64,000 nucleotides of DNA from positions 62,001 to 126,000 of the forward strand of contig NZ_FQYP01000006.1 of assembly GCF_900141785.1 (NCBI RefSeq), written 5' to 3'. Under the pieces are notes generated by a model, which was given only the letters and a program-made list of their open reading frames with translations, searched no databases and had not been told where the DNA came from. Both the position numbers and the translations under genes were made by a program. Shown piece by piece: positions 1-7,807 of the stretch. Numbering within the stretch: the stretch's first letter is position 1; each line of letters starts with the position of its first letter. Origin of the DNA: Aquimarina spongiae. GTDB taxonomy: Bacteria; Bacteroidota; Bacteroidia; Flavobacteriales; Flavobacteriaceae.

Positions 1-25
1 TAATTTTTTCAGAAGGATTTACCAT
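1..25 (-). other. possible 5' end of a divergent gene running off the window
   Basis: The minus strand has an ATG at 25 followed by eight codons (reading M-V-N-P-S-E-K-I) without a stop before the window edge. This could be the start of a divergently transcribed gene whose body lies outside the window. Eight codons are far too few to identify a product or to show that it is coding. Confidence 0.2.
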
Positions 26-67
26 AATTATAGCGGTTAAATAGTGTAGTCAAAGTGTATTTATCAT

Positions 68-75
68 TATCTTTG
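68..75 (+). promoter_or_regulatory. -7 promoter element upstream of hpt-adk
   Basis: TATCTTTG matches the Bacteroidota -7 consensus TAnnTTTG and lies 46 bases before the hpt-adk ATG. I see no TTG at the usual spacing upstream, so this is a half-matched promoter. Confidence 0.4.
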
Positions 76-121
76 CCGCTTTAATAAAAAAAGGAAGATC
101 ACCGAAACCTAAAAAGATAGC

Positions 122-1231
122 ATGATTACGTTGCACGATCTACAATTCGTTCCATTTATTGCTGAAGATCAAATTACTACGGCAATAGATAAGCTATCTG
201 AAGACCTTAATCAAGACTTTGAAGGCAAAACTCCATTGTTTATTGGGGTGCTTAACGGAGCATTCATGTTCTTTTCTGAAGTGCTCAAAAGATATAAAGG
301 TGATTGCGAAGTTAGTTTTGTAAAACTGGCTTCTTATCAAGGTACGCAAACTACAAACAAGGTACAGGAACTCATAGGATTAGATGAAGATGTGTCTGAT
401 AGAACAGTAGTGATTCTAGAAGATATAGTAGATACAGGAAATACCATAGAAGTTCTTATACAAATGTTGAAGGATAAGGGCTGTAAAACGGTTAAGATTG
501 CTACCCTGTTTTTTAAAGAAGAAGTATATACCAAAGAGATTACCATCGATTATGTTGGGATCGCAATCCCAAATAGGTTTATTGTGGGATATGGTCTGGA
601 TTATAATGGATTAGGCCGTAATCTTACAGATGTTTACCAATTAAAAATGAATAAAATGACAAATTTAGTGCTATTCGGTCCTCCGGGAGCAGGAAAAGGA
701 ACCCAAGCAGAAGTTTTGAAAGAAAAATACAACCTGGTGCATATTTCTACCGGAGATGTATTTCGATACAATATCAAAAATGCAACCGAATTAGGTACAC
801 TGGCTAAATCATACATCGATAAAGGACAATTGGTTCCTGATGAAGTTACCATTAATATGCTGAATGCTGAGGTAGAAAAAAATCCTGAAGCTAATGGTTT
901 TATTTTCGACGGTTTTCCAAGAACCGAAGCACAAGCAGATTCGTTGGCTACCCTATTAGAGGATAAAGGGTCAGAAGTAAGTGCCATGATTGCTCTAGAA
1001 GTAGATGATGAGGTATTGGTAAATCGATTGCTGGAAAGAGGAAAAACTTCTGGAAGAGCGGATGATGCTGATGAAAGTGTAATTAGAAACCGTATCAAAG
1101 TATATTACGACGAGACTGCAATCCTGAAAAACTACTATCAGAAACAAAGTAAATACTTTGGTGTGGATGGAGTTGGAGCTATCGAAGAAATTACGGATAG
1201 ACTAAGCAAGACTATAGATAACTTATCCTAG
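122..1231 (+). CDS. adk: fused hypoxanthine phosphoribosyltransferase-adenylate kinase
   Basis: The 369-residue protein joins two purine enzymes. Residues 1 to about 175 are an HPRT-type phosphoribosyltransferase, which would convert hypoxanthine or guanine plus PRPP to IMP or GMP. The PRPP-binding loop is at 96-110 (ILEDIVDTGNT core), and the IPNRFIVGYGLDYN stretch near 149-162 matches the purine-binding end of HPRTs. From about residue 179 it is a complete short-LID adenylate kinase (ATP + AMP to 2 ADP) with P-loop GPPGAGKGT at 186-194 and an FDGFPRT motif. The linker is only a few residues. Met176 and Met179 could allow a separate kinase to be translated internally. obgE follows 71 bases later on the same strand. 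Both halves look catalytically intact. A sequencing frameshift that joins two genes is unlikely, because both domains read cleanly in one frame. Confidence 0.93.
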   Translation: MITLHDLQFVPFIAEDQITTAIDKLSEDLNQDFEGKTPLFIGVLNGAFMFFSEVLKRYKGDCEVSFVKLASYQGTQTTNKVQELIGLDEDVSDRTVVILEDIVDTGNTIEVLIQMLKDKGCKTVKIATLFFKEEVYTKEITIDYVGIAIPNRFIVGYGLDYNGLGRNLTDVYQLKMNKMTNLVLFGPPGAGKGTQAEVLKEKYNLVHISTGDVFRYNIKNATELGTLAKSYIDKGQLVPDEVTINMLNAEVEKNPEANGFIFDGFPRTEAQADSLATLLEDKGSEVSAMIALEVDDEVLVNRLLERGKTSGRADDADESVIRNRIKVYYDETAILKNYYQKQSKYFGVDGVGAIEEITDRLSKTIDNLS

Positions 1232-1302
1232 TTTTAAAAGATATAAAAGGTATACAAATAATAGATTAACGATCCTGATCTAGAAAGATTAAGTATTGAA
1301 CT

Positions 1303-2301
1303 ATGACTGAAGGGAATTTTGTAGATTACGTAAAACTACACGTTACTTCCGGAAACGGAGGTAAGGGATCTGTGCATTTGCATCGCGAAAAGTATATCCA
1401 AAAAGGTGGACCCGATGGTGGAGATGGGGGTAGAGGAGGACATATTGTCTTACGTGCAAATTCTAATATGTGGACTTTGTATCACCTCAAATTCAAAAGA
1501 CACTTCAGAGCTGGACATGGTGGACACGGTAGTAAAAATAGAAGTACCGGAGCCGATGGGGAAGATATCTTTATAGATGTCCCGTTGGGAACGGTAATCC
1601 GAGATACAGAAACCCAAAATGTAATCACCGAAATTACAGAAGATGGTCAAGAGTACATCGTGGCCGAAGGAGGAATGGGAGGTAGAGGAAACTGGCATTT
1701 TAAAAGTGCTACCAATCAAACTCCTAGATATGCTCAACCAGGTATAGAAGGGCAGCAGCACGATATTACTCTGGAGTTAAAAGTATTGGCAGATGTGGGA
1801 TTAGTTGGTTTTCCGAATGCAGGTAAATCAACACTTTTATCTGTGATTACGGCAGCAAAACCTAAGATTGCAGATTATGAGTTTACCACACTAAAGCCTA
1901 ATCTGGGGATTGTTGAATACAGAGATTTTCAAACTTTTGTGATGGCAGATATTCCTGGAATTATCGAAGGAGCTGCCGAAGGAAAAGGTATTGGGCATCG
2001 TTTTCTACGTCATATAGAACGCAATTCTACCTTATTATTTTTGATACCCGCAGATGCTCCAGATATCAAAGAGCAATATGAAATCTTACTGGATGAGTTA
2101 CGTAGATACAATCCAGAACTTTTGGATAAAGAACGACTTATTGCCATATCCAAATCTGATATGCTGGATGACGAGCTACAAGAAGAGCTAAAAGCAGAAC
2201 TTGATGAGCAACTGAAGGTTTCTTATTTGTTTATTTCTTCAGTTGCTCAAAAAGGATTGCAAGAGTTAAAGGATCAACTCTGGAAGATGCTAAATGCTTA
2301 A
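1303..2301 (+). CDS. obgE: Obg-family GTPase (ObgE/CgtA)
   Basis: This is a 332-residue Obg GTPase, a cytoplasmic protein that binds the large ribosomal subunit and takes part in late 50S assembly and stress control. The N-terminal glycine-rich Obg fold occupies about residues 1-160 (repeated GGxGG turns such as [12 protein letters not shown]). The G domain follows with G1 [10 protein letters not shown]3 DIPGI and an SKSD G4 motif. The length is normal for the Bacteroidota form, which lacks the long C-terminal OCT domain. It follows hpt-adk on the same strand and probably shares its transcript. It ends tail-to-tail with the AhpD-like gene. Confidence 0.96.
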   Translation: MTEGNFVDYVKLHVTSGNGGKGSVHLHREKYIQKGGPDGGDGGRGGHIVLRANSNMWTLYHLKFKRHFRAGHGGHGSKNRSTGADGEDIFIDVPLGTVIRDTETQNVITEITEDGQEYIVAEGGMGGRGNWHFKSATNQTPRYAQPGIEGQQHDITLELKVLADVGLVGFPNAGKSTLLSVITAAKPKIADYEFTTLKPNLGIVEYRDFQTFVMADIPGIIEGAAEGKGIGHRFLRHIERNSTLLFLIPADAPDIKEQYEILLDELRRYNPELLDKERLIAISKSDMLDDELQEELKAELDEQLKVSYLFISSVAQKGLQELKDQLWKMLNA

Positions 2302-2326
2302 ATAGTATTATCTTTTTACAATGTGT

Positions 2327-2779
2327 TTAGGATTGAGAAGCTTCGGGTGTCATTAATGTAGCTCTTCCTATTCGATTCCATGTATTTATTGCACAAATGG
2401 CCATAATGATATCTGCAACTTTGGTAGCATCAAAATGATCCATTGCTATTTGGTAAAGCTCGTCACTCAACCCCTGTTGTGAAATCATCGTAATTTGCTC
2501 GGTCATTTGTAGGATGATTTTTTCATCTTCAGTAAAAAATGGAGATTCTTCCCAGACGGGTAAGGCATGTATACGATATTGTTTTTCTCCGTTATCAATA
2601 GCATCTTTGATATGCATTTGTAGGCAATAAGCGCAGCCATTGATTTGAGATGCTCTTATTTCGATAAGCAAAAATTCTGCTGGAGATAATGTGCTATTTT
2701 TTAAGTAATGATGAAGATCAAATAAAGGCTGATATGCCTTTGACGTAATCTGATTGATATTAATTCTTTCTGTTTTCAT
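2327..2779 (-). CDS. carboxymuconolactone decarboxylase / AhpD-like protein
   Basis: This is a 150-residue all-helical AhpD-like protein. The CxxC-xxx-H signature (C49, C52, H56 in GCAYCLQMH) is the redox centre of AhpD-type alkylhydroperoxidases, so a thiol-based peroxide or disulfide role is likely; the substrate is unknown. I chose the ATG at 2779; an upstream in-frame GTG at 2803 would add eight residues with no family similarity. A Crp/Fnr-type regulator lies 78 bases upstream in the same direction and may control it. Confidence 0.85.
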   Translation of the reverse strand: MKTERININQITSKAYQPLFDLHHYLKNSTLSPAEFLLIEIRASQINGCAYCLQMHIKDAIDNGEKQYRIHALPVWEESPFFTEDEKIILQMTEQITMISQQGLSDELYQIAMDHFDATKVADIIMAICAINTWNRIGRATLMTPEASQS

Positions 2780-2857
2780 GTCGTTATATTTTTTAAAATA
2801 CACTACAAAATTCGAAAGGTAATACCAGCTAAAAATTAATCTAGTTCAAGAAATACA

Positions 2858-3433
2858 TCACTTTTTTTTACGTGCTCTTATTTTACTTAAAAATTCTGGG
2901 GTAAAACCAAGGTATGAAGCTAACATGTATTGAGGGACACGTTGCACGAATTTTGGATTATGCTCACAAAAAGAATGATATAATTCTTCTCCCGAAAGGC
3001 TGTACATAAATTTTATTCGTCTTTGATCGGCTATACGAACTTTTTCATGGATCATTCTGAAGTATTGATTAATTATGATAGATTCCTGTAACAAAAGATC
3101 TAATTTTTGTTTGCTGATTTTGAGTACGATTGAGTCTTCTGCTGCTTGTATATGAAGTTCGGAAGGGCGATTATGGACCAAACTATCAAAATCTGTGATC
3201 CACCAATCTTCGATACCAAAATTGATTACTTTTTCTGCTCCACTAGTATGTATAAAATAAGATCGGAAACACCCTTGGACAATGAAGTATAGATGTAAAC
3301 AATACTGTCCCTCCTTGATTAGATATTGTTTATGGGAAATCACTTCGGTTTCAACAGCATCCAACAGCAACTGAAGCTCTTTTTCCGAAGGTTTTACAAA
3401 TTTGAGAACATGGTCGCGCAGCGAAGTTAACAT
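2858..3433 (-). CDS. Crp/Fnr-family transcriptional regulator
   Basis: A 191-residue regulator with an N-terminal cyclic-nucleotide-binding beta-roll (about 25-120; a VQGCFRSYFIHTSGAEKVINF stretch split across the roll is typical of the Bacteroidota Crp group) and a C-terminal region with a winged-helix remnant (YMLASYLGFTPEFLSKIRARKK). No Fnr-type cysteine cluster is seen, so an iron-sulfur sensor is unlikely; the ligand is unknown. An in-frame TTG extends the frame to 3487, but that extension runs into the terminator hairpin of the neighbouring gene, so the ATG at 3433 is preferred. The likely target is the AhpD-like gene immediately downstream. Confidence 0.85.
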   Translation of the reverse strand: MLTSLRDHVLKFVKPSEKELQLLLDAVETEVISHKQYLIKEGQYCLHLYFIVQGCFRSYFIHTSGAEKVINFGIEDWWITDFDSLVHNRPSELHIQAAEDSIVLKISKQKLDLLLQESIIINQYFRMIHEKVRIADQRRIKFMYSLSGEELYHSFCEHNPKFVQRVPQYMLASYLGFTPEFLSKIRARKKK

Positions 3434-3485
3434 GAAAGAAATGGTATCTGATTTACTCTTTAAAAATAAGGTTTTTCTGACAATC

Positions 3486-3524
3486 AAAAAACACCCTGAG
3501 GATCATCCAACAGGGTGTTTTTTT
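3486..3524 (-). terminator. terminator of the 3529-3954 gene
   Basis: Arms ACACCCTG and CAGGGTGT sit inside flanking A and T runs, so the hairpin could work on both strands. It lies directly downstream of the minus-strand stop at 3529. Its position also argues against the long TTG-initiated form of the Crp/Fnr gene. Confidence 0.85.
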
Positions 3525-3528
3525 ACTA

Positions 3529-3954
3529 TTACAAAATAATGGGTGTGTCGCTAATAAGTTTCCAGGATCCTTTTTCGGTTTTGATTAGATCCATAAGAGA
3601 AACAAAAGTGGCTTTTTTACCTTTAAGTACCACTTTGGCAGTAGCTACGTTTTCATTAACAATTATGTTTTTGAAGCTAACCTCGCGTTGGTCTCCTCCC
3701 CATTCTTTACTTTTTATCTTTTGAAGATAAACAGACCGGGGGACGATGGCCACTTCAGAACTTCCAAAAAGCCTATTCATCACTACCCGATAATTTGAGT
3801 CAAGGTGTTGTTCTAATGTCTGGACGTCATTTTGATCTCCTGCCTTGGCAAAAGCAAGTACGGTGTCTTTAATTTCTTTTTCTTCTGTGGATTGAGCCTG
3901 TACAGGTGCGTTTGCAAACAACACAATCAATCCAATTAAAATGGTGTTTTTCAT
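3529..3954 (-). CDS. exported NTF2-fold (SnoaL/DUF4440-like) protein
   Basis: A 141-residue protein with a clear Sec signal peptide (hydrophobic 4-16, A-x-A-type cleavage near residue 20), so mature protein is periplasmic or secreted. The rest resembles the cone-shaped NTF2/SnoaL fold: helical opening (EKEIKDTVLAFAKAGDQND), then beta strands ending in GSWKLISDTP. Such domains are ligand-binding or weakly catalytic; no function can be assigned. A MarR gene lies upstream, and a palindromic MarR-type site sits between them at 4001-4012. Another exported NTF2-fold protein begins the same gene group at 6085. Confidence 0.75.
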   Translation of the reverse strand: MKNTILIGLIVLFANAPVQAQSTEEKEIKDTVLAFAKAGDQNDVQTLEQHLDSNYRVVMNRLFGSSEVAIVPRSVYLQKIKSKEWGGDQREVSFKNIIVNENVATAKVVLKGKKATFVSLMDLIKTEKGSWKLISDTPIIL

Positions 3955-4000
3955 TGTATACGAATTTTTAGGTTAATATTTAATCATGCTAAATCAATTG

Positions 4001-4012
4001 TTGATATATCAA
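4001..4012. promoter_or_regulatory. putative MarR operator, copy 1
   Basis: TTGATATATCAA is a perfect 12-base palindrome, 47 bases upstream of the exported NTF2-fold gene start at 3954. An identical copy lies upstream of the marR gene at 4499-4510. Perfect AT-rich palindromes of this size are typical MarR-dimer sites. Assignment to this MarR protein is inference from position and repetition. Confidence 0.65.
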
Positions 4013-4030
4013 TTTTAAAATCAAAAAAAA

Positions 4031-4465
4031 CTAACTCATGTTTTTCTGTATTTTTAATAAAATCGTTCTCAAGGATTCAATTTCTTCAGAACTAAGTCCT
4101 TCAATACTTTTTCTTCTGTGCGCTTTGATCATTTCCATATTATTTTTTACGAAAGTGTTTCCTTGGATCGTAAGTTCGATATGGTATTGTCTTCGATTAT
4201 TAGGTATAGGTTTTCTTTGAATAAGTTGTTTCTTCTCTAGAATATCCAGGGTTCTTGTGATCGACGCTGGATCTCTTAGGGATTTATCCGCAAGTTCTCT
4301 TTGCGAGATAGGTTGTGTTTCTTCTATTATTTTTAGTAAAATCCACTGTTCAATAGTAATTCCCAGCTTTTTTTGATCAAACTCTCGCTGGGAGTATTGT
4401 TTCGAAATTTTACTGGTCTTATCAATTTGAAACAAAATTACATTTTCAATGTCTTGGTTCTTCAT
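4031..4465 (-). CDS. MarR-family transcriptional regulator
   Basis: A 144-residue winged-helix regulator of MarR type. The recognition region is QRELADKSLRDPASITRTLDILEKK (split here over residues about 57-81), followed by a wing with RRQYHIELT. MarR proteins are dimers that release DNA on binding phenolic or oxidised small molecules. The gene lies between a paraoxonase-like enzyme gene (81 bases upstream) and an exported NTF2-fold gene. Two identical 12-base palindromes flank it, one overlapping its own -33 promoter box, which implies autorepression and control of the downstream gene. Confidence 0.92.
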   Translation of the reverse strand: MKNQDIENVILFQIDKTSKISKQYSQREFDQKKLGITIEQWILLKIIEETQPISQRELADKSLRDPASITRTLDILEKKQLIQRKPIPNNRRQYHIELTIQGNTFVKNNMEMIKAHRRKSIEGLSSEEIESLRTILLKIQKNMS

Positions 4466-4481
4466 AACGCATGGAATGAAT

Positions 4482-4510
4482 CAAATATATAAAAATTATT
4501 GATATATCAA
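4482..4510 (-). promoter_or_regulatory. marR promoter with overlapping operator (copy 2)
   Basis: On the minus strand a TTG (4508-4510) is followed after 18 bases by TATATTTG (4482-4489), a close match to the Bacteroidota -33/-7 pair. The TTG is the first half of the palindrome TTGATATATCAA at 4499-4510. A MarR dimer bound there would cover the -33 box, a simple autorepression design. Confidence 0.7.
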
Positions 4511-4545
4511 TGGTTTATTCTTGGATTTAACTTTATAATATTGAT

Positions 4546-5589
4546 CTAGTTCTTAAGAATCAAGAATTTGTTATCCATTACATTACCCGTAAGAATCATA
4601 TCCTGAAAAGGAGTGGCTACCGAAGATCCTGACATCAAATCGCCTTTATCTACAAATATACTTTCTGCAGTATAATCTCCTTTTTTGCGATAGGTTACTT
4701 TGATGATTTCTGAAGGAGCTGCGGTTTTATTTCCTTTGGCATATGCTTTAAATCTTAGCAGGTTTGGGTGTCCTGCGGTCCATATGTTGCCCTTGGGATC
4801 AATTTCTATATTATCTACTCCAGTACCACAGGGGATATCTTCAGTAAAAGTTAAGGTTCCGTCTGGATTTCTAGAATATACTTTAATTTCAAAACCTCTG
4901 GGAGAGGCCACATACAAAAGGTTTTTGCTTGGATCAAAGTTAATCCCGTTTGCATAAGCGATTCCATCGGCTACCTCAATAAAATCAGTTCCATCAAAAT
5001 AAACCACGTTAGAAACCGAGAGCCCCAAGTATTCTTCAAAAAACTTTCCCATTCCTTTGGTATACCCATGATCATTTGTAAAATAGAATCGATTTTGATC
5101 AATAAGTACCACATCATTAGGGCTAATCATAGATGGATGTGAATAGGTTTTTTCAAAAATCAAGCTATCACCGATTAATCTGAATTTTTCTATAGAATGT
5201 CCATTTTTGGTATGATTTACTGAAAGAACAGTATATGCTCCATCTTTTTTGAACATAGAAATCCCATGTGGAGCAAAAGGTTTAGAAAAGGATTTGCTGA
5301 GATGAATAGTGGTAAACGAATTGTTCTGTAAATCTAATTTATAGAGTCCGCCAGATTCTTCTTCAGTAGGGGGGTAGATATTTCTTTTTGTAGAAGAAAC
5401 AAGTGCAAAATTATCAGTATGGCTTATGGTAATATCTTCTGCACCTTGCAAGGGGATTTGTTTTAGTACTGAACCCTCAAAATGATTCTCCACAGTTCTA
5501 AAAAATCCTGTGGATTGTAGTGTGTAAAAAACATAGCCTAGAAATACTATCAATACAAGAAGGGCAATTTTAACAAATCTACGTCGCAT
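4546..5589 (-). CDS. paraoxonase (PON)-family arylesterase/lactonase
   Basis: This 347-residue six-bladed beta-propeller resembles the PON family, calcium-dependent lactonases and arylesterases. Residues 5-22 form an N-terminal membrane anchor or uncleaved signal. The calcium and active-site residues known from PON1 have counterparts: E51-D52 (AEDI), H108 (PHGIS), N125-H126, N158-D159 (SPNDV), N214 (YANGI) and D259-N260 (VDNIEID). The catalytic set therefore looks complete, unlike distant SMP-30 relatives. The natural substrate is unknown; lactones such as quorum signals are possible. It lies 28 bases downstream of an NTF2-fold lipoprotein gene, probably in one operon, and is followed by marR. 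Confidence 0.85.
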   Translation of the reverse strand: MRRRFVKIALLVLIVFLGYVFYTLQSTGFFRTVENHFEGSVLKQIPLQGAEDITISHTDNFALVSSTKRNIYPPTEEESGGLYKLDLQNNSFTTIHLSKSFSKPFAPHGISMFKKDGAYTVLSVNHTKNGHSIEKFRLIGDSLIFEKTYSHPSMISPNDVVLIDQNRFYFTNDHGYTKGMGKFFEEYLGLSVSNVVYFDGTDFIEVADGIAYANGINFDPSKNLLYVASPRGFEIKVYSRNPDGTLTFTEDIPCGTGVDNIEIDPKGNIWTAGHPNLLRFKAYAKGNKTAAPSEIIKVTYRKKGDYTAESIFVDKGDLMSGSSVATPFQDMILTGNVMDNKFLILKN

Positions 5590-5617
5590 AACATCTTATA
5601 ATTTTAAACTATTAAGA

Positions 5618-6085
5618 TTACTCTATTTTTCCATCATGAAACCCGGCTCTTTTCCAACTTCCGTCTTGATGTACCCAAAAATTAGTAACCCGATATTGAT
5701 TTTGTTGTGTAGTATCCCCTTTTGAAGTGGAAACGGTAATTTTTGCAGTAAGAATGGCTGTATGATCATGGAATTTGATATCTGTTTCTTCCATTTGATA
5801 TGTATTTACTTTGATATCGCCATTTTCAATTTGAACACTTCGTTTGGTTAAGTACCCAATCCAATCATCTTTACTAATAGGCTTTGCGTTTCCATTGGTA
5901 TGATGATAATCATCTGTAATCATAGATGCTAACTTCTTAACATTACCTTCTTTAAAAGCCTGATTAAACTCGTTTACGGCTGCTAAGAGCTCTTTTTCCT
6001 GATTTACAGGGTGGGGTGTAGTGTTCGTGCAGCTGATCATCAAATTGGAGAGTACGATCAAAAAACACAAAGTAAACATCTTCAT
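5618..6085 (-). CDS. NTF2-fold (SnoaL/DUF4440-like) lipoprotein
   Basis: A 155-residue lipoprotein: signal peptide ending in lipobox LMISC with acylated C19, then an NTF2-like domain (ELLAAVNEFNQAFKEGNV helix, a DDYHHTNG segment, and a closing beta sheet with QYRVTNFWVHQDGSWKRAG). Proteins of this fold in this clade often bind or turn over small ligands; no activity can be named. It is the first gene of a likely operon with the paraoxonase-like gene 28 bases downstream, so the two may handle the same compound. Confidence 0.8.
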   Translation of the reverse strand: MKMFTLCFLIVLSNLMISCTNTTPHPVNQEKELLAAVNEFNQAFKEGNVKKLASMITDDYHHTNGNAKPISKDDWIGYLTKRSVQIENGDIKVNTYQMEETDIKFHDHTAILTAKITVSTSKGDTTQQNQYRVTNFWVHQDGSWKRAGFHDGKIE

Positions 6086-6135
6086 GTGATAAAAGGTTTG
6101 TAAGGTTGTGTATCGTATGAATTCTTTAAATATAC

Positions 6136-6143
6136 CAAATATA
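6136..6143 (-). promoter_or_regulatory. -7 promoter element for the NTF2 lipoprotein/PON operon
   Basis: The minus strand reads TATATTTG, matching TAnnTTTG, 50 bases upstream of the start at 6085. A TTTG at 6066-6069 numbering does not exist; the nearest minus-strand TTTG is at 6166-6169, 22 bases away, slightly long for the usual spacing. Confidence 0.45.
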
Positions 6144-6349
6144 TCTCATCAGGAATTGGTTTTAACAAAGACTTCGCATTCTGGAAATTTTTCAAATAAG
6201 AACGCATTCTAATCCAACTCAAACGGATACTCATTTGTTAACAAGCTTTAACTTTTCTTGAAATATATTTAACAGGTAAAATCATACTACAATCCTCAGA
6301 AAACAGTTTTGTAGTAGAGCACATTTTTTGACGAAACTAAATTTAAAGC

Positions 6350-6937
6350 ATGAATTTTAACAAACCCCTTTTCGCACTTTTAGCATCTAGTTTTTTATTT
6401 TTTACATCCTGTTCTGAGTCCAAAAAAACGGATACCAAGGATAAAAATGACAAATTGATCGCTCAGGCGAATATTGTTACTGAAGAAAAAATACCCAACC
6501 TTTCAGAATTAGTATCAGGAGATATTGGTTTCGAAAAATTTAATACCCTTATTGCAGATACCGAATTCAAAGAATTGCTAGCGCAAAAAGGGCCTTACAC
6601 TGTATTTGTTCCTTTAAACGGAGCCATCGAAAAATTGCACCCTAAATTAATAGAAAGTCTCAAAAAACCGGAAAGTAAGACTAAACTTACTCAAATCATG
6701 AATTGCCATATCATTCCGGGGCTTATTAATAGAGATGATATTGTAAAAGCGATCAAAGAAAATGGAGGTAGTGTTACGCTAAAAACCTTGGGAGGTGTAC
6801 GCTTGCTAGCTTCGATGAAAAGAGATAAAATCTACCTTATCGATAAAGCGGGAAATGCTGGAAGGTTAATGGTAAATGACCTAGAAGCTACCAATGGTAT
6901 TGTTCATACCATAGAGTCGGTAATGATGCCCAAATAA
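6350..6937 (+). CDS. fasciclin (FAS1)-domain lipoprotein
   Basis: A 195-residue lipoprotein with lipobox FFTSC (C21), a short charged spacer rich in Lys and Asp, then one FAS1 domain (about 50-195). FAS1 hallmarks are visible: the FTVFVP-like box PYTVFVPLNGA, a central NCHIIPG segment, and the terminal VNDLEATNGIVHTIESVM box. FAS1 domains mediate adhesion or protein contacts at the cell surface. It stands alone on the plus strand with its own terminator; upstream genes are divergent. Confidence 0.92.
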   Translation: MNFNKPLFALLASSFLFFTSCSESKKTDTKDKNDKLIAQANIVTEEKIPNLSELVSGDIGFEKFNTLIADTEFKELLAQKGPYTVFVPLNGAIEKLHPKLIESLKKPESKTKLTQIMNCHIIPGLINRDDIVKAIKENGGSVTLKTLGGVRLLASMKRDKIYLIDKAGNAGRLMVNDLEATNGIVHTIESVMMPK

Positions 6938-6972
6938 TGACTGTTCACTGATATAGTTTTTGATACTTAGAG

Positions 6973-7006
6973 AAAAGGAAATCCATAGCGGGTTTCCTTT
7001 TTTTTT
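6973..7006 (+). terminator. terminator of the fasciclin gene
   Basis: Arms AAAAGGAAATCC and GGGTTTCCTTTT pair over 12 bases with one T-G wobble around a short loop, followed by a run of Ts. It lies about 35 bases past the stop at 6937. Confidence 0.85.
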
Positions 7007-7093
7007 ATGAATTAATTTTGGATATAAAACGGATTGAATTGAGTGTGAATATAAATTGTTAATTTTATCCCTTTTTAGAAGAATACCTTGGGA

Positions 7094-7804
7094 ATGAAAC
7101 TACTACTAGTTGTAAAAAAGATTGCTCGATCCATATTTGGTTTTTGGTGGCATATAGATTGGAAATCGAAAATAATAGATCTACTGATTGTTATTATTGG
7201 TATTACATTGGCTTTTCGGTTAAATAGTTGGAGTGAATCCAAAAAACAAAATGGTTTGCTGAAAGATTATATCACAAGTTTTGATATTGAAAACCAATCT
7301 AATATTGAAAGCCTGAAGAATACACTGTCCTATTGCGAGGTGCAGCTTTCTAAAATCGATACCCTAAAGAACATTATGCGCGTTGGTAACTATGGTGATG
7401 TACGACTACGCACACTGTCTCCTAGTTTACTAAATACAATCAGTTATAGTTCTTCTACAATTACTTTAGAAAATATTAAAGAGTCGGGTGACTTTGAATT
7501 GATAAAAGATTACAAGCTTCGTAAAAAAATAATTACAGTCTACGAATATTTGAATGAAGTAAAAGAAAAGGAAAAGGTACTTAACGATTATGTAAGAACG
7601 ATCACGAGACCGTATTTTTTTGAAAAGATCAGATATCGCGATTTCTACCCAGTAGATGATAAAGGGTTGATTCAGGATCACCGCTATGAGAATATGATTA
7701 TTGGTTACGGAATCCTGATTCAGCGACAAATACAGGCTTATCAAACTACAATGTCAAAATTAGAAGATCTAGATAAAGGGCTTGATCTTTCGTTAGCAGA
7801 TTAA
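7094..7804 (+). CDS. single-pass membrane protein, DUF6090-like
   Basis: A 236-residue protein resembling the Bacteroidota DUF6090 group: a Trp-rich opening (FWWHIDWKSKI), one membrane segment at about 20-40 (LLIVIIGITLAFRLN), then a charged, largely helical domain. The WHIDWKSK-IIDLLIVIIGI-N-S-W pattern is typical of that group; function is unknown. The ATG at 7094 is preferred to the in-frame TTG two codons earlier. It converges on the TIGR02117-like gene with only three bases between the stops. Confidence 0.7.
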   Translation: MKLLLVVKKIARSIFGFWWHIDWKSKIIDLLIVIIGITLAFRLNSWSESKKQNGLLKDYITSFDIENQSNIESLKNTLSYCEVQLSKIDTLKNIMRVGNYGDVRLRTLSPSLLNTISYSSSTITLENIKESGDFELIKDYKLRKKIITVYEYLNEVKEKEKVLNDYVRTITRPYFFEKIRYRDFYPVDDKGLIQDHRYENMIIGYGILIQRQIQAYQTTMSKLEDLDKGLDLSLAD

Positions 7805-7807
7805 AGC

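Noticed and set aside
634..1098. 154-codon minus-strand frame opposite adk
   Set aside because: Fully antisense to the adenylate kinase domain and compositionally Ser/Leu-rich without a recognisable motif.
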